Positions 25,650-36,575 are shown, numbered from the stretch's first letter. The stretch is DNA of 58,966 nt from Clostridium tyrobutyricum DSM 2637 = ATCC 25755 = JCM 11008 (GCF_000359585.1 NZ_APMH01000027.1:1-58966), one strand, 5' to 3'. The notes: generated by a model not told the origin, from the sequence alone. Numbers and translations are program-made.

Positions 25650-26954
25650 TTATAAATCATAAAATTCTTTGAATGATCTTAATGCATATATATAATCTTT
25701 TACACCACCAAGTTCTCTTATGGAATGCATTGACAATATTGCAAGTCCCATATCAACAGACATAATATTCACATGACTTGAAGATATAGGCCCTATAGTT
25801 GATCCTCCTCTTTCATCTGATCTATTTACAAATGTTTGTACAGGAATACCAGCATTATGACACACTTCTTTGTATACAGCACCAGACACACCATCAGTAG
25901 TATAACTTTGACTGGCACTTATCTTTATAATAGGACCTTCATTTATTATAGGTCTGTTTACAGGATCTGATTTTTCTTGATAATTAGGATGAAGTGCATG
26001 TCCTAAATCACAGGATATTATAAAAGATTTAGCTATAGATCTATAGAACTCATCTTTATCTTTTCCAAGATTAATTGCTATCCTTTCAAGAATAGATGAC
26101 AGCATAGGGGAATCTGCACCTTGTTTTGTCATACTTCCAACTTCTTCATTATCAAAACATACCATTATACTGGTAGTTTTTTGAGGTTTTGCACCGCATA
26201 TTGATTTTATCCCTGAATATACCATACTGAGATCATCCAGCCTTCCTGAAGATATAAACTCGCTGTCTGCACCCACTATTTTTCCCTTTTCAAATTCATA
26301 TAGATATAAATCAAAATCCAATATATCCTCTTTATTTACAGAAAGCTGTTGTGAAATAATTCCAAGAAGATATTCCCCCTTTTCAAATTTATCATTTACA
26401 AGAGCTAGAAGTGGAAGTAAATGCTTCTGCCTGTTTAGTTTTATACCAGAATTCACATCCCTATTCATATGTATTGCAAGATTTGGTATTACCACAAGTG
26501 GTTTTTCCATATTTAAAAGCCTTATATCAGGTGAAAACGGATCCTGTCCTTTTAAAACAACTCTTCCAGCTATGGAAAGAGGCCTATCCATCCAGGTATT
26601 TAATATTGGTCCTCCATACACTTCTGTGTTTAATTTTACATATGAATTTTCTACTTCTATATCTGCATTTGGTTTTATTCTAAAACCTGGAGAATCAGTA
26701 TGAGCTGCTATTATTTTAAATCCATGATTTTCTAGATCTTCACTTCCTACTATAAATGCAATTAGTGCAGATTGATTTTTTACTATAAAATATTTACCGC
26801 CTTTTTCAAGATTCCATGGCTCTTCTTCTTTAATTTCAGTAAAACCTGATCTTTGAAGCAATAATGATGCATTTTTTACTGCATGGTATGCAGTAGGGCT
26901 TGCATATATATAATCTATAAGTTCCTGTACCTCTTTAATATCAGCATATTCCAC
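25650..26954 (-). CDS. M18 family aminopeptidase
   Basis: A 434-residue zinc aminopeptidase of the M18 (aspartyl aminopeptidase-like) family, cytoplasmic, which removes N-terminal residues. Metal-ligand and active-site segments include AAHTDSPGFRIKP, FDNEEVGS, GRLDD and the C-terminal SSHVNIMSVDMG. The start is a GTG at 26954 after GGGGTGA. It lies 15 bases after hydE, so the two are likely cotranscribed. Substrate preference (Asp/Glu or other) cannot be read from sequence. Confidence 0.92.
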   Translation of the reverse strand: MEYADIKEVQELIDYIYASPTAYHAVKNASLLLQRSGFTEIKEEEPWNLEKGGKYFIVKNQSALIAFIVGSEDLENHGFKIIAAHTDSPGFRIKPNADIEVENSYVKLNTEVYGGPILNTWMDRPLSIAGRVVLKGQDPFSPDIRLLNMEKPLVVIPNLAIHMNRDVNSGIKLNRQKHLLPLLALVNDKFEKGEYLLGIISQQLSVNKEDILDFDLYLYEFEKGKIVGADSEFISSGRLDDLSMVYSGIKSICGAKPQKTTSIMVCFDNEEVGSMTKQGADSPMLSSILERIAINLGKDKDEFYRSIAKSFIISCDLGHALHPNYQEKSDPVNRPIINEGPIIKISASQSYTTDGVSGAVYKEVCHNAGIPVQTFVNRSDERGGSTIGPISSSHVNIMSVDMGLAILSMHSIRELGGVKDYIYALRSFKEFYDL

Positions 26955-26969
26955 ACTCTCACCCCATTT

Positions 26970-28010
26970 TCATATACTTTTTACTCTAAATCCTTTGTCT
27001 GAAGCAACTTCTCTTCCTATCATAACTATCTTTCCCGTAATACAATTTACACAGTGTGCAGGAGTATCTCCAGTACATATTTTTCCAGGATAAAGTGCAT
27101 ATAGTTTTCTATAAATCCCTTCAGTCACATTAGGCATAACAACATTTGATCCACTATTCAATGCTATAGTTCTGCCATTTGGATTCAAAGTCTCCATGGC
27201 AGTAGTAGCTGGTATGTTTATATCTGGCATTAAAAGCCTTGTCATAGCTACTACTTTTAGTGCTAATTTAAAACTACCTCCCTCAGCTTCCTTAAGGGGT
27301 GTATCTGCATTTGGTATAAATGGACCTACTCCTACCATATCCGCATCTATGTCTTTAAAAAACAATATATCATCTGCCAATGACTCTAAACTTTGACCTG
27401 GAAGTCCTATCAAACATCCTGTCCCAACTTCATAACCCAGTTTTTTCAAATCATCAAGGCATCTCTTTCTATTCTCATGACTCATTCCTGGATCCATATT
27501 TTCATATAATTCAGGATCCGTAGTTTCTATTCTTATAAGATATCTGTCAGCTCCTGCCTCTTTATATGCCTCATATTCTTCAAAAGTCTTTTCCCCTATA
27601 CTCAAAGTGATGGCAATATCCATTTTCTTTATATTTGATATAATATACTTCATCATATCAACAGTATAATAGTCATCTTCACCAGATTGCATAACTACAG
27701 TTCTATATCCATATCCAACGGCCTTTTTAGCCAATTCTATAATTTTATCCGGTGGAATTCTATATCTTTCTATACTCTTGTTTGAGTGTCTTAATCCACA
27801 ATACATGCAGTTTCTCTTGCATATATTTGAAAATTCTATAAGACCTCTTAAATGCACTTTGTCACCTACATATTTCTTTCTCACTCTATCAGCTGCCCTA
27901 AAAAGAGCTTCATCATATTTACTTTCTCTAAATAAAGATACCATATCTTTCTTTTCCATATAGTGTAGCTCTTCTGCATTTTTTATTACATCCAGCAAGT
28001 CGTCTTTCAT
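26970..28010 (-). CDS. hydE: [FeFe]-hydrogenase maturase HydE (radical SAM)
   Basis: A 346-residue radical SAM enzyme with the CxxxCxxC cluster motif CKRNCMYC near residue 64. It shows the HydE-type tail VNCITGKIVMIGREV and the substrate-channel region GVGPFIPNADTPL. HydE, with HydF and HydG, builds the diiron H-cluster cofactor. This implies that the organism makes an [FeFe] hydrogenase elsewhere. AAGGGA precedes the ATG. It sits between helD and the M18 aminopeptidase gene with short gaps. HydF and HydG are not in this window. Confidence 0.93.
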   Translation of the reverse strand: MKDDLLDVIKNAEELHYMEKKDMVSLFRESKYDEALFRAADRVRKKYVGDKVHLRGLIEFSNICKRNCMYCGLRHSNKSIERYRIPPDKIIELAKKAVGYGYRTVVMQSGEDDYYTVDMMKYIISNIKKMDIAITLSIGEKTFEEYEAYKEAGADRYLIRIETTDPELYENMDPGMSHENRKRCLDDLKKLGYEVGTGCLIGLPGQSLESLADDILFFKDIDADMVGVGPFIPNADTPLKEAEGGSFKLALKVVAMTRLLMPDINIPATTAMETLNPNGRTIALNSGSNVVMPNVTEGIYRKLYALYPGKICTGDTPAHCVNCITGKIVMIGREVASDKGFRVKSI

Positions 28011-28034
28011 ACTAATTCAAATCCCTTCTGAAAA

Positions 28035-30176
28035 CTAAAATATATCAAAAGTCTTATATACATGCAGCTGGTGAAGCGCTCTTGTTGCCATTATATATTT
28101 AAGTTTATTCTCATTTTGTGAGGATATTGAAAAATTATCTATCATCAGAACTGCATCAAATTCCAAACCCTTTGCAAAATAGCTTGGAAGTATTACCTCT
28201 CCCTTAGAATATATCATATTTTCCCTATCAAATGTATCTATATGGATTTTATTTTTGAGAAATCCATCTATCAACTTTACTTCTCTCATGGATCTACATA
28301 CCACAGCTATACTTTCATATCCATCCTGCTTTAGTTGAACTATATCATGGACAATATTATCTATAAGATCATTTATGCCATGGACTTGTATATCCTTAAC
28401 TTCCTTTCCAGATCTAACTGAAGATATGGAATCTATACTATTATCTAAATATTTATTTGCATATTCAATAATCTGACTTGTAGATCTATAGCTAGTTTTC
28501 ATTGAAAAATATTTAATATGTTCATTATTAAATATTTTTTTCAAACTCATCATGTCACATTTATCTGACACTGGGATAATTCTCTGATTTGTATCTCCTA
28601 CTATAGTAAATGATTTACAATTTGTAATTTGTTTTATAACTATAAATTCCAAACTAGAATAATCCTGTGCCTCATCTATTACTATGTGCCTTAAATTCAA
28701 ATTATATTTTAATCCTTCTAGTTTTATTTTAAGATATAATATAGGTGCTAAATCTTCATATATAATTTTGTGATTATTATTAAAATCATTATATATATTA
28801 ATTATATCTGGATTTTTAAACCAAGACAATTTTTCATTTTTAACTTTTATAACTTCTTCAATTACATTTTTTATTGCATTTTTTCTTCTAAATTCTAAAT
28901 TAGTAGCTCTAGTATTTAACTCGCTCTCTGCCAAATTAGATATACTTTTTTTATAATCTTCATTTATTTTTCTTACAATTTTATTCCTTTTATCTCGTAT
29001 TTTGGAATATATCACGCGAATTATTCTGTCACTTCTCTTAAAAAGAGGCATATATTTAAAATGTATATTTAACATATCTTGTATTTCTGATTTTTTAACT
29101 ATTATCTCATCATAGAATTTCACATCTTCAACTTTAAAATAGTTATTTTCAATATCAGAAATTAATGAATCAAGGTCATTAATATACTCAGTTGATCTTT
29201 TATACATAATTTCGTCTTTGAAATTATTTTTGTTCCACAATATATCTTCCATATATTCCTTAAAATCCAAAATATTATCTATACCGGCAATGCCAGAAGC
29301 AAATTCTCTAAAAGTCGTCTGCATTACTCCTTCTTCTCCAAGGCTTGGTAGGACTGTAGAGATATAGTCCATAAATATACTGTTGGGTCCAAGTATGAGC
29401 ACCTTCCCTTTCAGTTCAGCTCTATAATTATATAAAAGATACGCTATTCTATGGAGAGCTATTGTAGTTTTACCACTACCCGCAGCTCCATTTACAACCA
29501 TAATGCTCTTTCTAGGTTGTCTTATAAGTTCATCCTGTTCTTTTTGTATGGTCATAACTATATTTTTTAATTTTTGATTGGAATTTTGACTCAAAACAGC
29601 TTGCAGTATTTCATCCTTAACATTTAAGCTTGAATCAAACATGCCTTTCAATTTTCCATCTTTTATTATAAATTGTCTTTTAGATAAGATATTTGCCTTT
29701 TCTCTTCCTTCAGGTGCAGTATATTCTACATCTCCCAATTTTCCCTCATAAAATAATGAACTTACAGGAGATCTCCAATCAACTACTATCGGCTCATATT
29801 CATCTTCACTAGTTACTCCAAATCTTCCTATATATATTATTTCTTCGCCATATTTATCAACAAAGTCTATTTTTCCGAAATATGGTGAATCTTTTAAAAT
29901 TGTAAATTGTTTGAGCTTCATATCTATTAATTTAAATTGTTCTTCTTTTACAAATATCTCATGATTAAAATAATCTATCTTTTTATCTTCATCATCTCTA
30001 TATTCTTCAAGATTTTTTTCTCTATATTTTAAGATAAAGTCAACTACCTTTTTTCTAGTATCTATAAACTTCAAGATCTGATTATTAATTTCTTTAATAG
30101 TATCATCTAATTTTTCTTTTTCTTTATTTATCTCAATTTCCTTCAAAAGCTCTTTTTCCAATTCTGTATTCTTCAT
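28035..30176 (-). CDS. helD: HelD-like UvrD/Rep family helicase
   Basis: A 713-residue superfamily I ATPase. The Walker A motif is GAAGSGKTT (about residue 230), the DEAQ box is VIDEAQDYSS (about residue 500), and the N-terminal coiled coil of 100 residues is typical of HelD, which binds RNA polymerase and helps to recycle stalled or post-termination complexes. It lacks the nuclease domain of AddA or RecB and the canonical UvrD domain set. GGGGATA lies before the ATG. It follows ftsH by 30 bases. HelD call is by overall architecture. Confidence 0.86.
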   Translation of the reverse strand: MKNTELEKELLKEIEINKEKEKLDDTIKEINNQILKFIDTRKKVVDFILKYREKNLEEYRDDEDKKIDYFNHEIFVKEEQFKLIDMKLKQFTILKDSPYFGKIDFVDKYGEEIIYIGRFGVTSEDEYEPIVVDWRSPVSSLFYEGKLGDVEYTAPEGREKANILSKRQFIIKDGKLKGMFDSSLNVKDEILQAVLSQNSNQKLKNIVMTIQKEQDELIRQPRKSIMVVNGAAGSGKTTIALHRIAYLLYNYRAELKGKVLILGPNSIFMDYISTVLPSLGEEGVMQTTFREFASGIAGIDNILDFKEYMEDILWNKNNFKDEIMYKRSTEYINDLDSLISDIENNYFKVEDVKFYDEIIVKKSEIQDMLNIHFKYMPLFKRSDRIIRVIYSKIRDKRNKIVRKINEDYKKSISNLAESELNTRATNLEFRRKNAIKNVIEEVIKVKNEKLSWFKNPDIINIYNDFNNNHKIIYEDLAPILYLKIKLEGLKYNLNLRHIVIDEAQDYSSLEFIVIKQITNCKSFTIVGDTNQRIIPVSDKCDMMSLKKIFNNEHIKYFSMKTSYRSTSQIIEYANKYLDNSIDSISSVRSGKEVKDIQVHGINDLIDNIVHDIVQLKQDGYESIAVVCRSMREVKLIDGFLKNKIHIDTFDRENMIYSKGEVILPSYFAKGLEFDAVLMIDNFSISSQNENKLKYIMATRALHQLHVYKTFDIF

Positions 30177-30206
30177 AAATCTATCCCCATTTTCACAAAA
30201 TATATC

Positions 30207-32045
30207 TTAATCTGAATTCAATGGAAGTTGTTTCTTATAATTTTTTACTATATCCATAAACTCATCACCCATAAGAGTTTCTTTTTCAATAAGTAAATTC
30301 GATATTTCCTCCAAAAGATCCATATTATTCTCAAGTATACTGACAGCATCCTCATGGCATTTTTTAATTATATTTAAAGTTTCCTCATCAATAATAGCCG
30401 CTGTTTGAGCACTACAGTTTTGAACTGGTCTTCCATCTAGATATTTATTCTGCATGGATTCCAAACCCATCATATCAAATCTGTCTGTCATTCCATACAT
30501 AGTTACCATGCTTCTAGCCATTTGAGTGGCTCTTTCTATATCATTTGCTGCTCCTGTTGATATACTACTGAATTTAACTTCCTCTGCTGACCTTCCCCCT
30601 AACATGACACATATCTTATCTAACATTTCCTGCTTCGTATTCAAGTATTTTTCTTCTTCTGGAAGTTGCATTGTATAACCTAGTGCTCCCATAGTTCTTG
30701 GGACTATGGTTATCTTGTGAACAGGATCCGTATGTTTTAAAAGAGCAGCTATAAGCGCATGACCTACTTCATGAAAAGCAACCTTTTGCTTTTCCTCCGA
30801 AGAAAGTATTCTATCTTTTTTCTCTTTACCAGCTATAATAACTTCAACTGCTTCTTCCAAATCTTCCTGTTTCACAGACATTCTTCCATTTTTTACAGCT
30901 CTTAGAGCAGCCTCATTTATCATATTGGCCAAATCAGCTCCTACTGCACCTGGAGTAGCCTTCGCTATATCATTCAAATCAACATCAGTAGAAACCCTTA
31001 CACCTTTTATATGAACTTTTAATATTTCTTCTCTACCTTTTAAATCAGGTCTGTCAACTATTACCCTCCTATCAAATCTGCCCGGTCTTAAAAGCGCTTT
31101 ATCAAGTACTTCCGGTCTATTGGTAGCTGCCAGTATAACTACACCCTTAGATGAGTCGAATCCATCCATTTCAGCTAGAAGCTGATTTAAAGTTTGTTCT
31201 CTTTCGTCATTCCCACCAGATATATTGCCATCTCTACTTTTACCTATTGCATCAATTTCATCAATAAATACTATACAAGGTGCCTTTTCCTGTGCCTGTT
31301 TAAAAAGATCTCTGACTCTAGCTGCACCCATTCCAACAAACATCTCTACAAATCCAGATCCCGAAATAGAAAAAAATGGTACCTTTGCTTCTCCTGCAAC
31401 TGCCTTAGCAAGGAGCGTTTTTCCCGTTCCTGGAGGCCCTACAAGGAGTGCACCTTTAGGTAATTTAGCTCCTATTGCTACATATTTTTGAGAATTATGA
31501 AGAAAATCTACTATTTCAACTAGAGACTCTTTTGCTTCCTCTTGCCCTGCCACATCTCCAAAATTTACACCGGTTTCATTCTCCGCATATATCTTGGCGG
31601 TATTCTTACCAAATGACATAACTCCGCTTCCCATCTTTTTACCAAATACACCAAGAAAAAGTCTCCACATCAAACCTAATATTATAATTGGTATTACCCA
31701 AACTGTAAAAAAGTTTTTTACTGCTGAATTTTCCTGTTGAATACCTCCATATTTAACTTTAGCCTTATCTAATTTTTCAACTAGATCTGGATCATTAATT
31801 CTTTCAGTATATAAAATTTTTCCGTTGTTATCCTGTTTAGGAATAATCATTAATTTATCCCTGCTTATTTGTACTTCAGCAACTTTATTCTGATTAACAT
31901 AATTCATAAAATCACTATATTGTATATGCTGAGATTTCATACCGCTTATGTAATCATTTAATACAAATATTATTACAATAACAGCTAAAGCATAATATAT
32001 AGTATACTTCCATTTATTGCCGTTAAATTTCTTATTATTGGGCAT
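30207..32045 (-). CDS. ftsH: ATP-dependent zinc metalloprotease FtsH
   Basis: A 612-residue membrane AAA protease that degrades misfolded and short-lived membrane and cytosolic proteins. There are two N-terminal membrane helices flanking an extracytoplasmic segment, the AAA module with GPPGTGKT (about residue 206) and Walker B IDEIDAIGK, and the zinc protease motif HEVGH (about residue 425). The C-terminal tail is short. The ATG at 32045 follows GTGGAGG. An in-frame extension to 32183 has no site. A terminator of pepV lies upstream. Confidence 0.96.
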   Translation of the reverse strand: MPNNKKFNGNKWKYTIYYALAVIVIIFVLNDYISGMKSQHIQYSDFMNYVNQNKVAEVQISRDKLMIIPKQDNNGKILYTERINDPDLVEKLDKAKVKYGGIQQENSAVKNFFTVWVIPIIILGLMWRLFLGVFGKKMGSGVMSFGKNTAKIYAENETGVNFGDVAGQEEAKESLVEIVDFLHNSQKYVAIGAKLPKGALLVGPPGTGKTLLAKAVAGEAKVPFFSISGSGFVEMFVGMGAARVRDLFKQAQEKAPCIVFIDEIDAIGKSRDGNISGGNDEREQTLNQLLAEMDGFDSSKGVVILAATNRPEVLDKALLRPGRFDRRVIVDRPDLKGREEILKVHIKGVRVSTDVDLNDIAKATPGAVGADLANMINEAALRAVKNGRMSVKQEDLEEAVEVIIAGKEKKDRILSSEEKQKVAFHEVGHALIAALLKHTDPVHKITIVPRTMGALGYTMQLPEEEKYLNTKQEMLDKICVMLGGRSAEEVKFSSISTGAANDIERATQMARSMVTMYGMTDRFDMMGLESMQNKYLDGRPVQNCSAQTAAIIDEETLNIIKKCHEDAVSILENNMDLLEEISNLLIEKETLMGDEFMDIVKNYKKQLPLNSD

Positions 32046-32160
32046 ATTTATCCTCCACTTTATTTCATATATATTTATATTATAACAATAAATAGACTTT
32101 TTCCGAATAGCATTAATAAAAATTTTTATATATTTCCATGAACATATTGAAAATATTATG

Positions 32161-32200
32161 AAAATCTCTAAAATTTGCGGCAATAAATTTTAGGGATTTT
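32161..32200. terminator. Hairpin after pepV
   Basis: AAAATCTCTAAAATTT and AAATTTTAGGGATTTT pair over 16 positions with one G-U, around a short GC-containing loop, directly after the pepV stop. Confidence 0.8.
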
Positions 32201-32207
32201 CTTTATT

Positions 32208-33599
32208 TTATTTAGCCAATTCATATATTGCATGAGCATATATCTTGGCATTTCTAATTATGTGGTCTATTTTTATATATTCATTTGAATTGTGAATTGT
32301 CTCCGGTTCTCCCAATATCATTGGCCCAAAGGCAACCATATTGGGCATATCCTTTGCATAAGTTCCCCCGCCTATAGCAAGAAGTTTAGCTTCTTCTCCA
32401 GTTTGTTCAGTATAAACTTTCTGCAATATCTTAATTAAAGGATGTTTCTCTGGGAAAAATAAGGGTTTCTGATGCATCATATTTTGAATTCCAAATCCTA
32501 ATCCAGATATTCTATTATTAAACGGTCCCATCATATCTTCATATTTAAAAGTTACTGGATATCTGAGATTAAATGCTATAGAAATTTTATTATCCTTCAT
32601 ATGGGCTGCTCCTATATTAAATGTAAGCTTACCTGATTCTTTATCTTCAAGTGATAATCCAAAAGATTTTCCATCTGTTTCATAACCTACATATCTATTG
32701 AAAAAATCTATTACATCGGATATATCTGATTTTTCAATTTTTAATGCCCCTAATATCTTAAAAATCTGCATTACTGCATTCTTGCCAAGTTCTGGAGTAC
32801 TCCCGTGAGCTGCCAATCCAGTAACGGTTATTACAACTAATCCTTTTTTACATTCTACTTTTGCTTCTATACTATTTTCATTACAAAATTTATTTATAGA
32901 CTTTATAATATCTTCTGGATTCTTAACTTTTAACCCAGCCTCACAATGGTTTGGAACCACATTGGCACGTTCGCCGCCTTCTATATATTCTATAGATATA
33001 TCTCCACGAGACTTTACCTTAATATTTTTAACCAAATCAAATGTTACTATACCCTTTTCAGCATATATAATAGGATAGTCTCCATCTGGCGTAAAACCCA
33101 TTATAGGAGGTTTTTCCCTATCTTTATAATATTGAATTTCAGAACATCCATTTTCCTCATTAGTTCCAAAAATTATTCTAACTCTCTTGGAAAGAGGAAG
33201 TTTTAAATCTTTTATAACTTTAAGGGAGTAAAGAGTAGTTATAATAGGCCCTTTATCATCCATAGTTCCACGTCCATACATTTTTCCATCGTGAATTTCA
33301 GCACCATAAGGTGGAAATTCCCACCCCTTTCCTTCAGGGACTACATCAAGGTGCCCCAAAACAGCAACATAGTCTTCTCCTTCACCATACTCTGCATAAC
33401 CTACATAACCATCTAGATTTTTAGTCTTGAATCCCAGTCTTTCAGAAATTTCAAGTGCCTTATCCAATGCTTTTGACACACCTTCTCCAAAAGGCTTACC
33501 TGGTTTTTTCTCATCTGTTACACTTTTTATTTGAACAATTTCCTTAATAGATTTTATCATTTCATCTTTTATTTCTTCAACTCTATCATTTATTCCCAT
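32208..33599 (-). CDS. pepV: Dipeptidase PepV (M20 family)
   Basis: A cytoplasmic zinc dipeptidase of 463 residues (peptidase family M20). Metal-ligand motifs are LGHLDVVPEG (His), GRGTMDDKGP (bridging Asp) and EENGCSE (Glu), with a central lid domain. PepV releases amino acids from peptides of two residues and so links peptide uptake to amino acid pools. The ATG at 33599 follows GTGGAGG at proper spacing; an in-frame extension upstream (to 33629) carries no site. It is a single-gene unit between terminators. Confidence 0.9.
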   Translation of the reverse strand: MGINDRVEEIKDEMIKSIKEIVQIKSVTDEKKPGKPFGEGVSKALDKALEISERLGFKTKNLDGYVGYAEYGEGEDYVAVLGHLDVVPEGKGWEFPPYGAEIHDGKMYGRGTMDDKGPIITTLYSLKVIKDLKLPLSKRVRIIFGTNEENGCSEIQYYKDREKPPIMGFTPDGDYPIIYAEKGIVTFDLVKNIKVKSRGDISIEYIEGGERANVVPNHCEAGLKVKNPEDIIKSINKFCNENSIEAKVECKKGLVVITVTGLAAHGSTPELGKNAVMQIFKILGALKIEKSDISDVIDFFNRYVGYETDGKSFGLSLEDKESGKLTFNIGAAHMKDNKISIAFNLRYPVTFKYEDMMGPFNNRISGLGFGIQNMMHQKPLFFPEKHPLIKILQKVYTEQTGEEAKLLAIGGGTYAKDMPNMVAFGPMILGEPETIHNSNEYIKIDHIIRNAKIYAHAIYELAK

Positions 33600-33640
33600 A
33601 ATTAAACCTCCACTCTGTTTAAATATCAAATCTCAGATAT

Positions 33641-33700
33641 CAAAATGCAAATATTGTAGCTATTCAGTTGATACCAAATATCTCAATTATTTGCATTTTG
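33641..33700 (-). terminator. Hairpin after proS
   Basis: CAAAATGCAAAT and ATTTGCATTTTG (12 bp) enclose a loop with further partial pairing (GATATTTGG with nearby AT-rich arms). It lies between proS and pepV and is flanked by T-rich DNA. Confidence 0.65.
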
Positions 33701-33719
33701 TTCTTTTTACTCTGAAATT

Positions 33720-35159
33720 TTAGTAGGCTCTTCCCCAATAAACTAACTTTTTAGCCTTCTTTCCACAATACACACAAGTATCTGAAACTTCTTCCTGTTC
33801 AAATGGCATGCACCTTGAAGTTGCCCCTGTTTCCTCTCTTATTTTATCTTCGCATTCTCTGTCGCCGCACCACATTGCTTTTACAAATCCTGTTTTATTT
33901 TCTACTATATCTTTAAATTCTTTCATATTTACTGCTGCATGAGTTTTTTCTTCTACAGATTGTTTTGCCCTATTAAACATATTATTATGAATATCATCTA
34001 AAAGTTCAGGAATTTTATTTTCTAAATCTTCCATTGGAACAAATATCTTTTCTCCTGTATCTCTTCTTGCAAGAACCACTTGATTTTTTTCAATATCTTT
34101 AGGCCCTACTTCAAGACGAATAGGTACGCCTTTCATCTCATATTCACTAAATTTCCAACCTGGCATTTTATCACTATCGTCTAATTTTGCCCTGGCAATT
34201 TTTGATATTCTATCTTTTAATTCATTTGCCTTTTCAAGTACTCCCTCTTTATGCTGGGCTACTGGTACTATAATAACCTGTACTGGTGCTATTCTTGGTG
34301 GAACTACAAGCCCATTGTCATCTCCATGAACCATTATAATTGCTCCTATAAGACGTGTAGTAATTCCCCAGGAAGTCTGATATACATATTGAAGTTTTCC
34401 ATCTCTATCTGAATACTGCATGCCAAAAGACTTTGCAAAGTTTTGTCCCAAGAAATGGGATGTTCCTGCCTGAAGGGCCTTACCATCATGCATCAATGCT
34501 TCTATTGTATAGGTAGCTTCTCCTCCTGCGAATTTTTCTTTTTCAGTTTTTTGTCCTTTTAAAACTGGCATTGCCAGAACATTTTCACAAAGTTCTGCAT
34601 ATATATTCAACATTCTCTTAGTTTCTGATTCTGCTTGTTCTTTAGTTTCATGAATTGTATGACCTTCCTGCCATAAAAATTCTGTAGTTCTTAAAAATGG
34701 ACGTGTAGTCTTTTCCCATCTTACTACAGAACACCATTGATTATAAAGTTTAGGAAGATCCTTATAGGATTGAACTATTTTTGCATAGTGTTCACAAAAT
34801 AATGTTTCAGAAGTAGGACGAACACATAGTTTTTCAGTGAGCTCTTCATCTCCTCCATGAGTTACCCATGCAACTTCCGGTGCAAATCCCTCTACATGAT
34901 CCTTTTCTTTTTGAAGAAGACTTTCAGGTATGAATACAGGCATATATACATTTTCGTGCCCTGTTTCCTTGAATCTTTTATCAAGATAACCTTGTATACT
35001 CTCCCACATTGCATAAGCATATGGTCGTATTATCATGCATCCCTTTACACTTGAATAATCCGCTAGCTCCGCTTTTTTTACTATATCAGTATACCACTGT
35101 GCAAAATCTTCATCTCGTGATGTTATCTGTTCTACTAATTTTTTTGACTTTTTTGACAT
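33720..35159 (-). CDS. proS: Prolyl-tRNA synthetase (ProS type 3)
   Basis: Class II synthetase of 479 residues of the archaeal/eukaryote-like ProRS group, which lacks the large bacterial editing insertion. Class II motifs are seen in LCVRPTSE and the EFLWQEGHT region. It shows the zinc-binding-like C-terminus with [15 protein letters not shown] and ending GRAY, typical of this type. AGGAGGA precedes the ATG. It is controlled by the T-box leader upstream with a CCU specifier. Common in Clostridia. Confidence 0.95.
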   Translation of the reverse strand: MSKKSKKLVEQITSRDEDFAQWYTDIVKKAELADYSSVKGCMIIRPYAYAMWESIQGYLDKRFKETGHENVYMPVFIPESLLQKEKDHVEGFAPEVAWVTHGGDEELTEKLCVRPTSETLFCEHYAKIVQSYKDLPKLYNQWCSVVRWEKTTRPFLRTTEFLWQEGHTIHETKEQAESETKRMLNIYAELCENVLAMPVLKGQKTEKEKFAGGEATYTIEALMHDGKALQAGTSHFLGQNFAKSFGMQYSDRDGKLQYVYQTSWGITTRLIGAIIMVHGDDNGLVVPPRIAPVQVIIVPVAQHKEGVLEKANELKDRISKIARAKLDDSDKMPGWKFSEYEMKGVPIRLEVGPKDIEKNQVVLARRDTGEKIFVPMEDLENKIPELLDDIHNNMFNRAKQSVEEKTHAAVNMKEFKDIVENKTGFVKAMWCGDRECEDKIREETGATSRCMPFEQEEVSDTCVYCGKKAKKLVYWGRAY

Positions 35160-35192
35160 TATTTTTCCTCCTAGTTATGTTTTTAAAATATA

Positions 35193-35385
35193 AAAAACCT
35201 CGATCCCTATAATAGGGACCGAGGTTATATCGGCGATACCACCCTGATTAATATATTCCAAGCTTTAAAATATATTCTCTCAAGTCATAACGACAGCTCT
35301 GCCGCTGTAATTTTATATTACAGAACTCCAAGGTAGGTTCAAAACATTCTTTGGAAACTTTCACCTTCCGTTTCCTCTCTAAAAA
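35193..35385 (-). promoter_or_regulatory. T-box riboswitch of proS (CCU, Pro)
   Basis: On the minus strand Stem I begins at AGAGAGGAAACGG with the distal loop GGTGAAAG. The specifier region TTGAACCTACC gives CCU for proline (plus-strand 35335-35337). The antiterminator sequence is GGGTGGTATCGCCG. The terminator is CCTCGGTCCCTA/TAGGGATCGAGG, followed by a T run at 35193-35198. The rest of the 318-base gap before the next gene is promoter and spacer. Confidence 0.93.
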
Positions 35386-35441
35386 AGATATGATTTTACT
35401 AATCCTCTTCTTAGATTTTGATTATTGAAAATTCATCTTTT

Positions 35442-35470
35442 ATATTAAGATACAAAAATTATATTGTCAA
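35442..35470 (-). promoter_or_regulatory. Promoter of the proS T-box transcript
   Basis: TTGACA and TAATAT with a 17-base spacer on the minus strand, just after the stop codon of the upstream Ldh-family gene. Confidence 0.8.
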
Positions 35471-35477
35471 TAAAAAA

Positions 35478-36575
35478 TTATTCTATTTTTGATATATATT
35501 TTTTAGGATCTATATCAAAATATTTGCATATATCATATATTTCTTTTAGAGTACTGTCATTCATAGGAATTCCATTTTTCATCTTATCATTATAAGCCTC
35601 AACTTCTTTTTGTCCATGAGTATATATTTTAACTGCACCTTTTGCTTTCTTTGAATTCCTAAGTTCATCCAAATATTTTGAAAAACTGTTTTCAATTGAT
35701 TTCTTGTCTCCAAACATCCCATAGTCCACTGCACAAAAATAATGACAAGTACCTGATCCGTCTTTACCATCTAGATGAACATAATTTCCTGTCAATCCAC
35801 CGGATAAAATAGCTGTAAACATCTCAACTACAAGAGCAAATCCATATCCCTTATGTCCTCCTGTCAATTCGCCTGATCCACCCAAAGGTACTATGCCTCC
35901 ACCTAAATGTCTTGGAACATTATATAAAATATCCTTAGGATCTGTGGTATCTTCTCCATTTGCATTTAACGCCCAACCTTTTGGAAGAGGTTCTTGTCTT
36001 TTATTGTATACTTCAACTTTTCCTCTCGTAACTACGCTTGTAGCCATATCCATTAAAAATGGATATGGCTCTGCAGGCATAGCTATAGCAATGGGATTTG
36101 TGCCAAGCATAGCCTCTTTTCCAAAAGTTGGTACTATAACTGCTGGAGAATTTGTCATTGAAATTCCCATTAATCCTTTTTGTTCCGCCATTCTAGCATA
36201 ATACCCTGCAATTCCATAATGATTTGAATTTCTAACTGTTACCATTCCTATTCCAGAAGTCTTAGCCTTCTCAATGGCCATATTCATTGCCTTCTTAGCT
36301 ATTAGCTGTCCCATTCCAGCTTGACCATCCAATGTGACAGATACTGGTGTTTCCTTAACTATTTTAGGTTCAGATTTCACATTTATTAATCCACTTTTTA
36401 TTTCAGTGTAATATTTTACCAGTCTCTGGATTCCATGAGATTCAATGCCAAATAAATCCGACAATAACAAAACATCTGTTATAGTTTCACTATCTTCTAA
36501 ATGAAAACCAAATTTTTCAAAAACAAGATCACACATTTTTTTTAATTCTTCATATTTAACTTTAGTGTATGTCAT
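35478..36575 (-). CDS. Ldh family (malate/L-lactate/ureidoglycolate type) NAD(P)-dependent oxidoreductase
   Basis: A 365-residue member of the type-2 malate/L-lactate dehydrogenase family (Ldh_2, not the Rossmann-fold LDH). The catalytic histidine lies in NSNHYGIAGYYA. The glycine-rich cofactor loops, including GGHKGYGFALVVEMF, are conserved. Members reduce alpha-keto acids or cyclic imino acids, or oxidise 2-hydroxy acids, so the true substrate is open. The ATG at 36575 follows TAGGAGGAG. A frame extension to 36608 has none. It is a stand-alone gene. Confidence 0.88.
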   Translation of the reverse strand: MTYTKVKYEELKKMCDLVFEKFGFHLEDSETITDVLLLSDLFGIESHGIQRLVKYYTEIKSGLINVKSEPKIVKETPVSVTLDGQAGMGQLIAKKAMNMAIEKAKTSGIGMVTVRNSNHYGIAGYYARMAEQKGLMGISMTNSPAVIVPTFGKEAMLGTNPIAIAMPAEPYPFLMDMATSVVTRGKVEVYNKRQEPLPKGWALNANGEDTTDPKDILYNVPRHLGGGIVPLGGSGELTGGHKGYGFALVVEMFTAILSGGLTGNYVHLDGKDGSGTCHYFCAVDYGMFGDKKSIENSFSKYLDELRNSKKAKGAVKIYTHGQKEVEAYNDKMKNGIPMNDSTLKEIYDICKYFDIDPKKYISKIE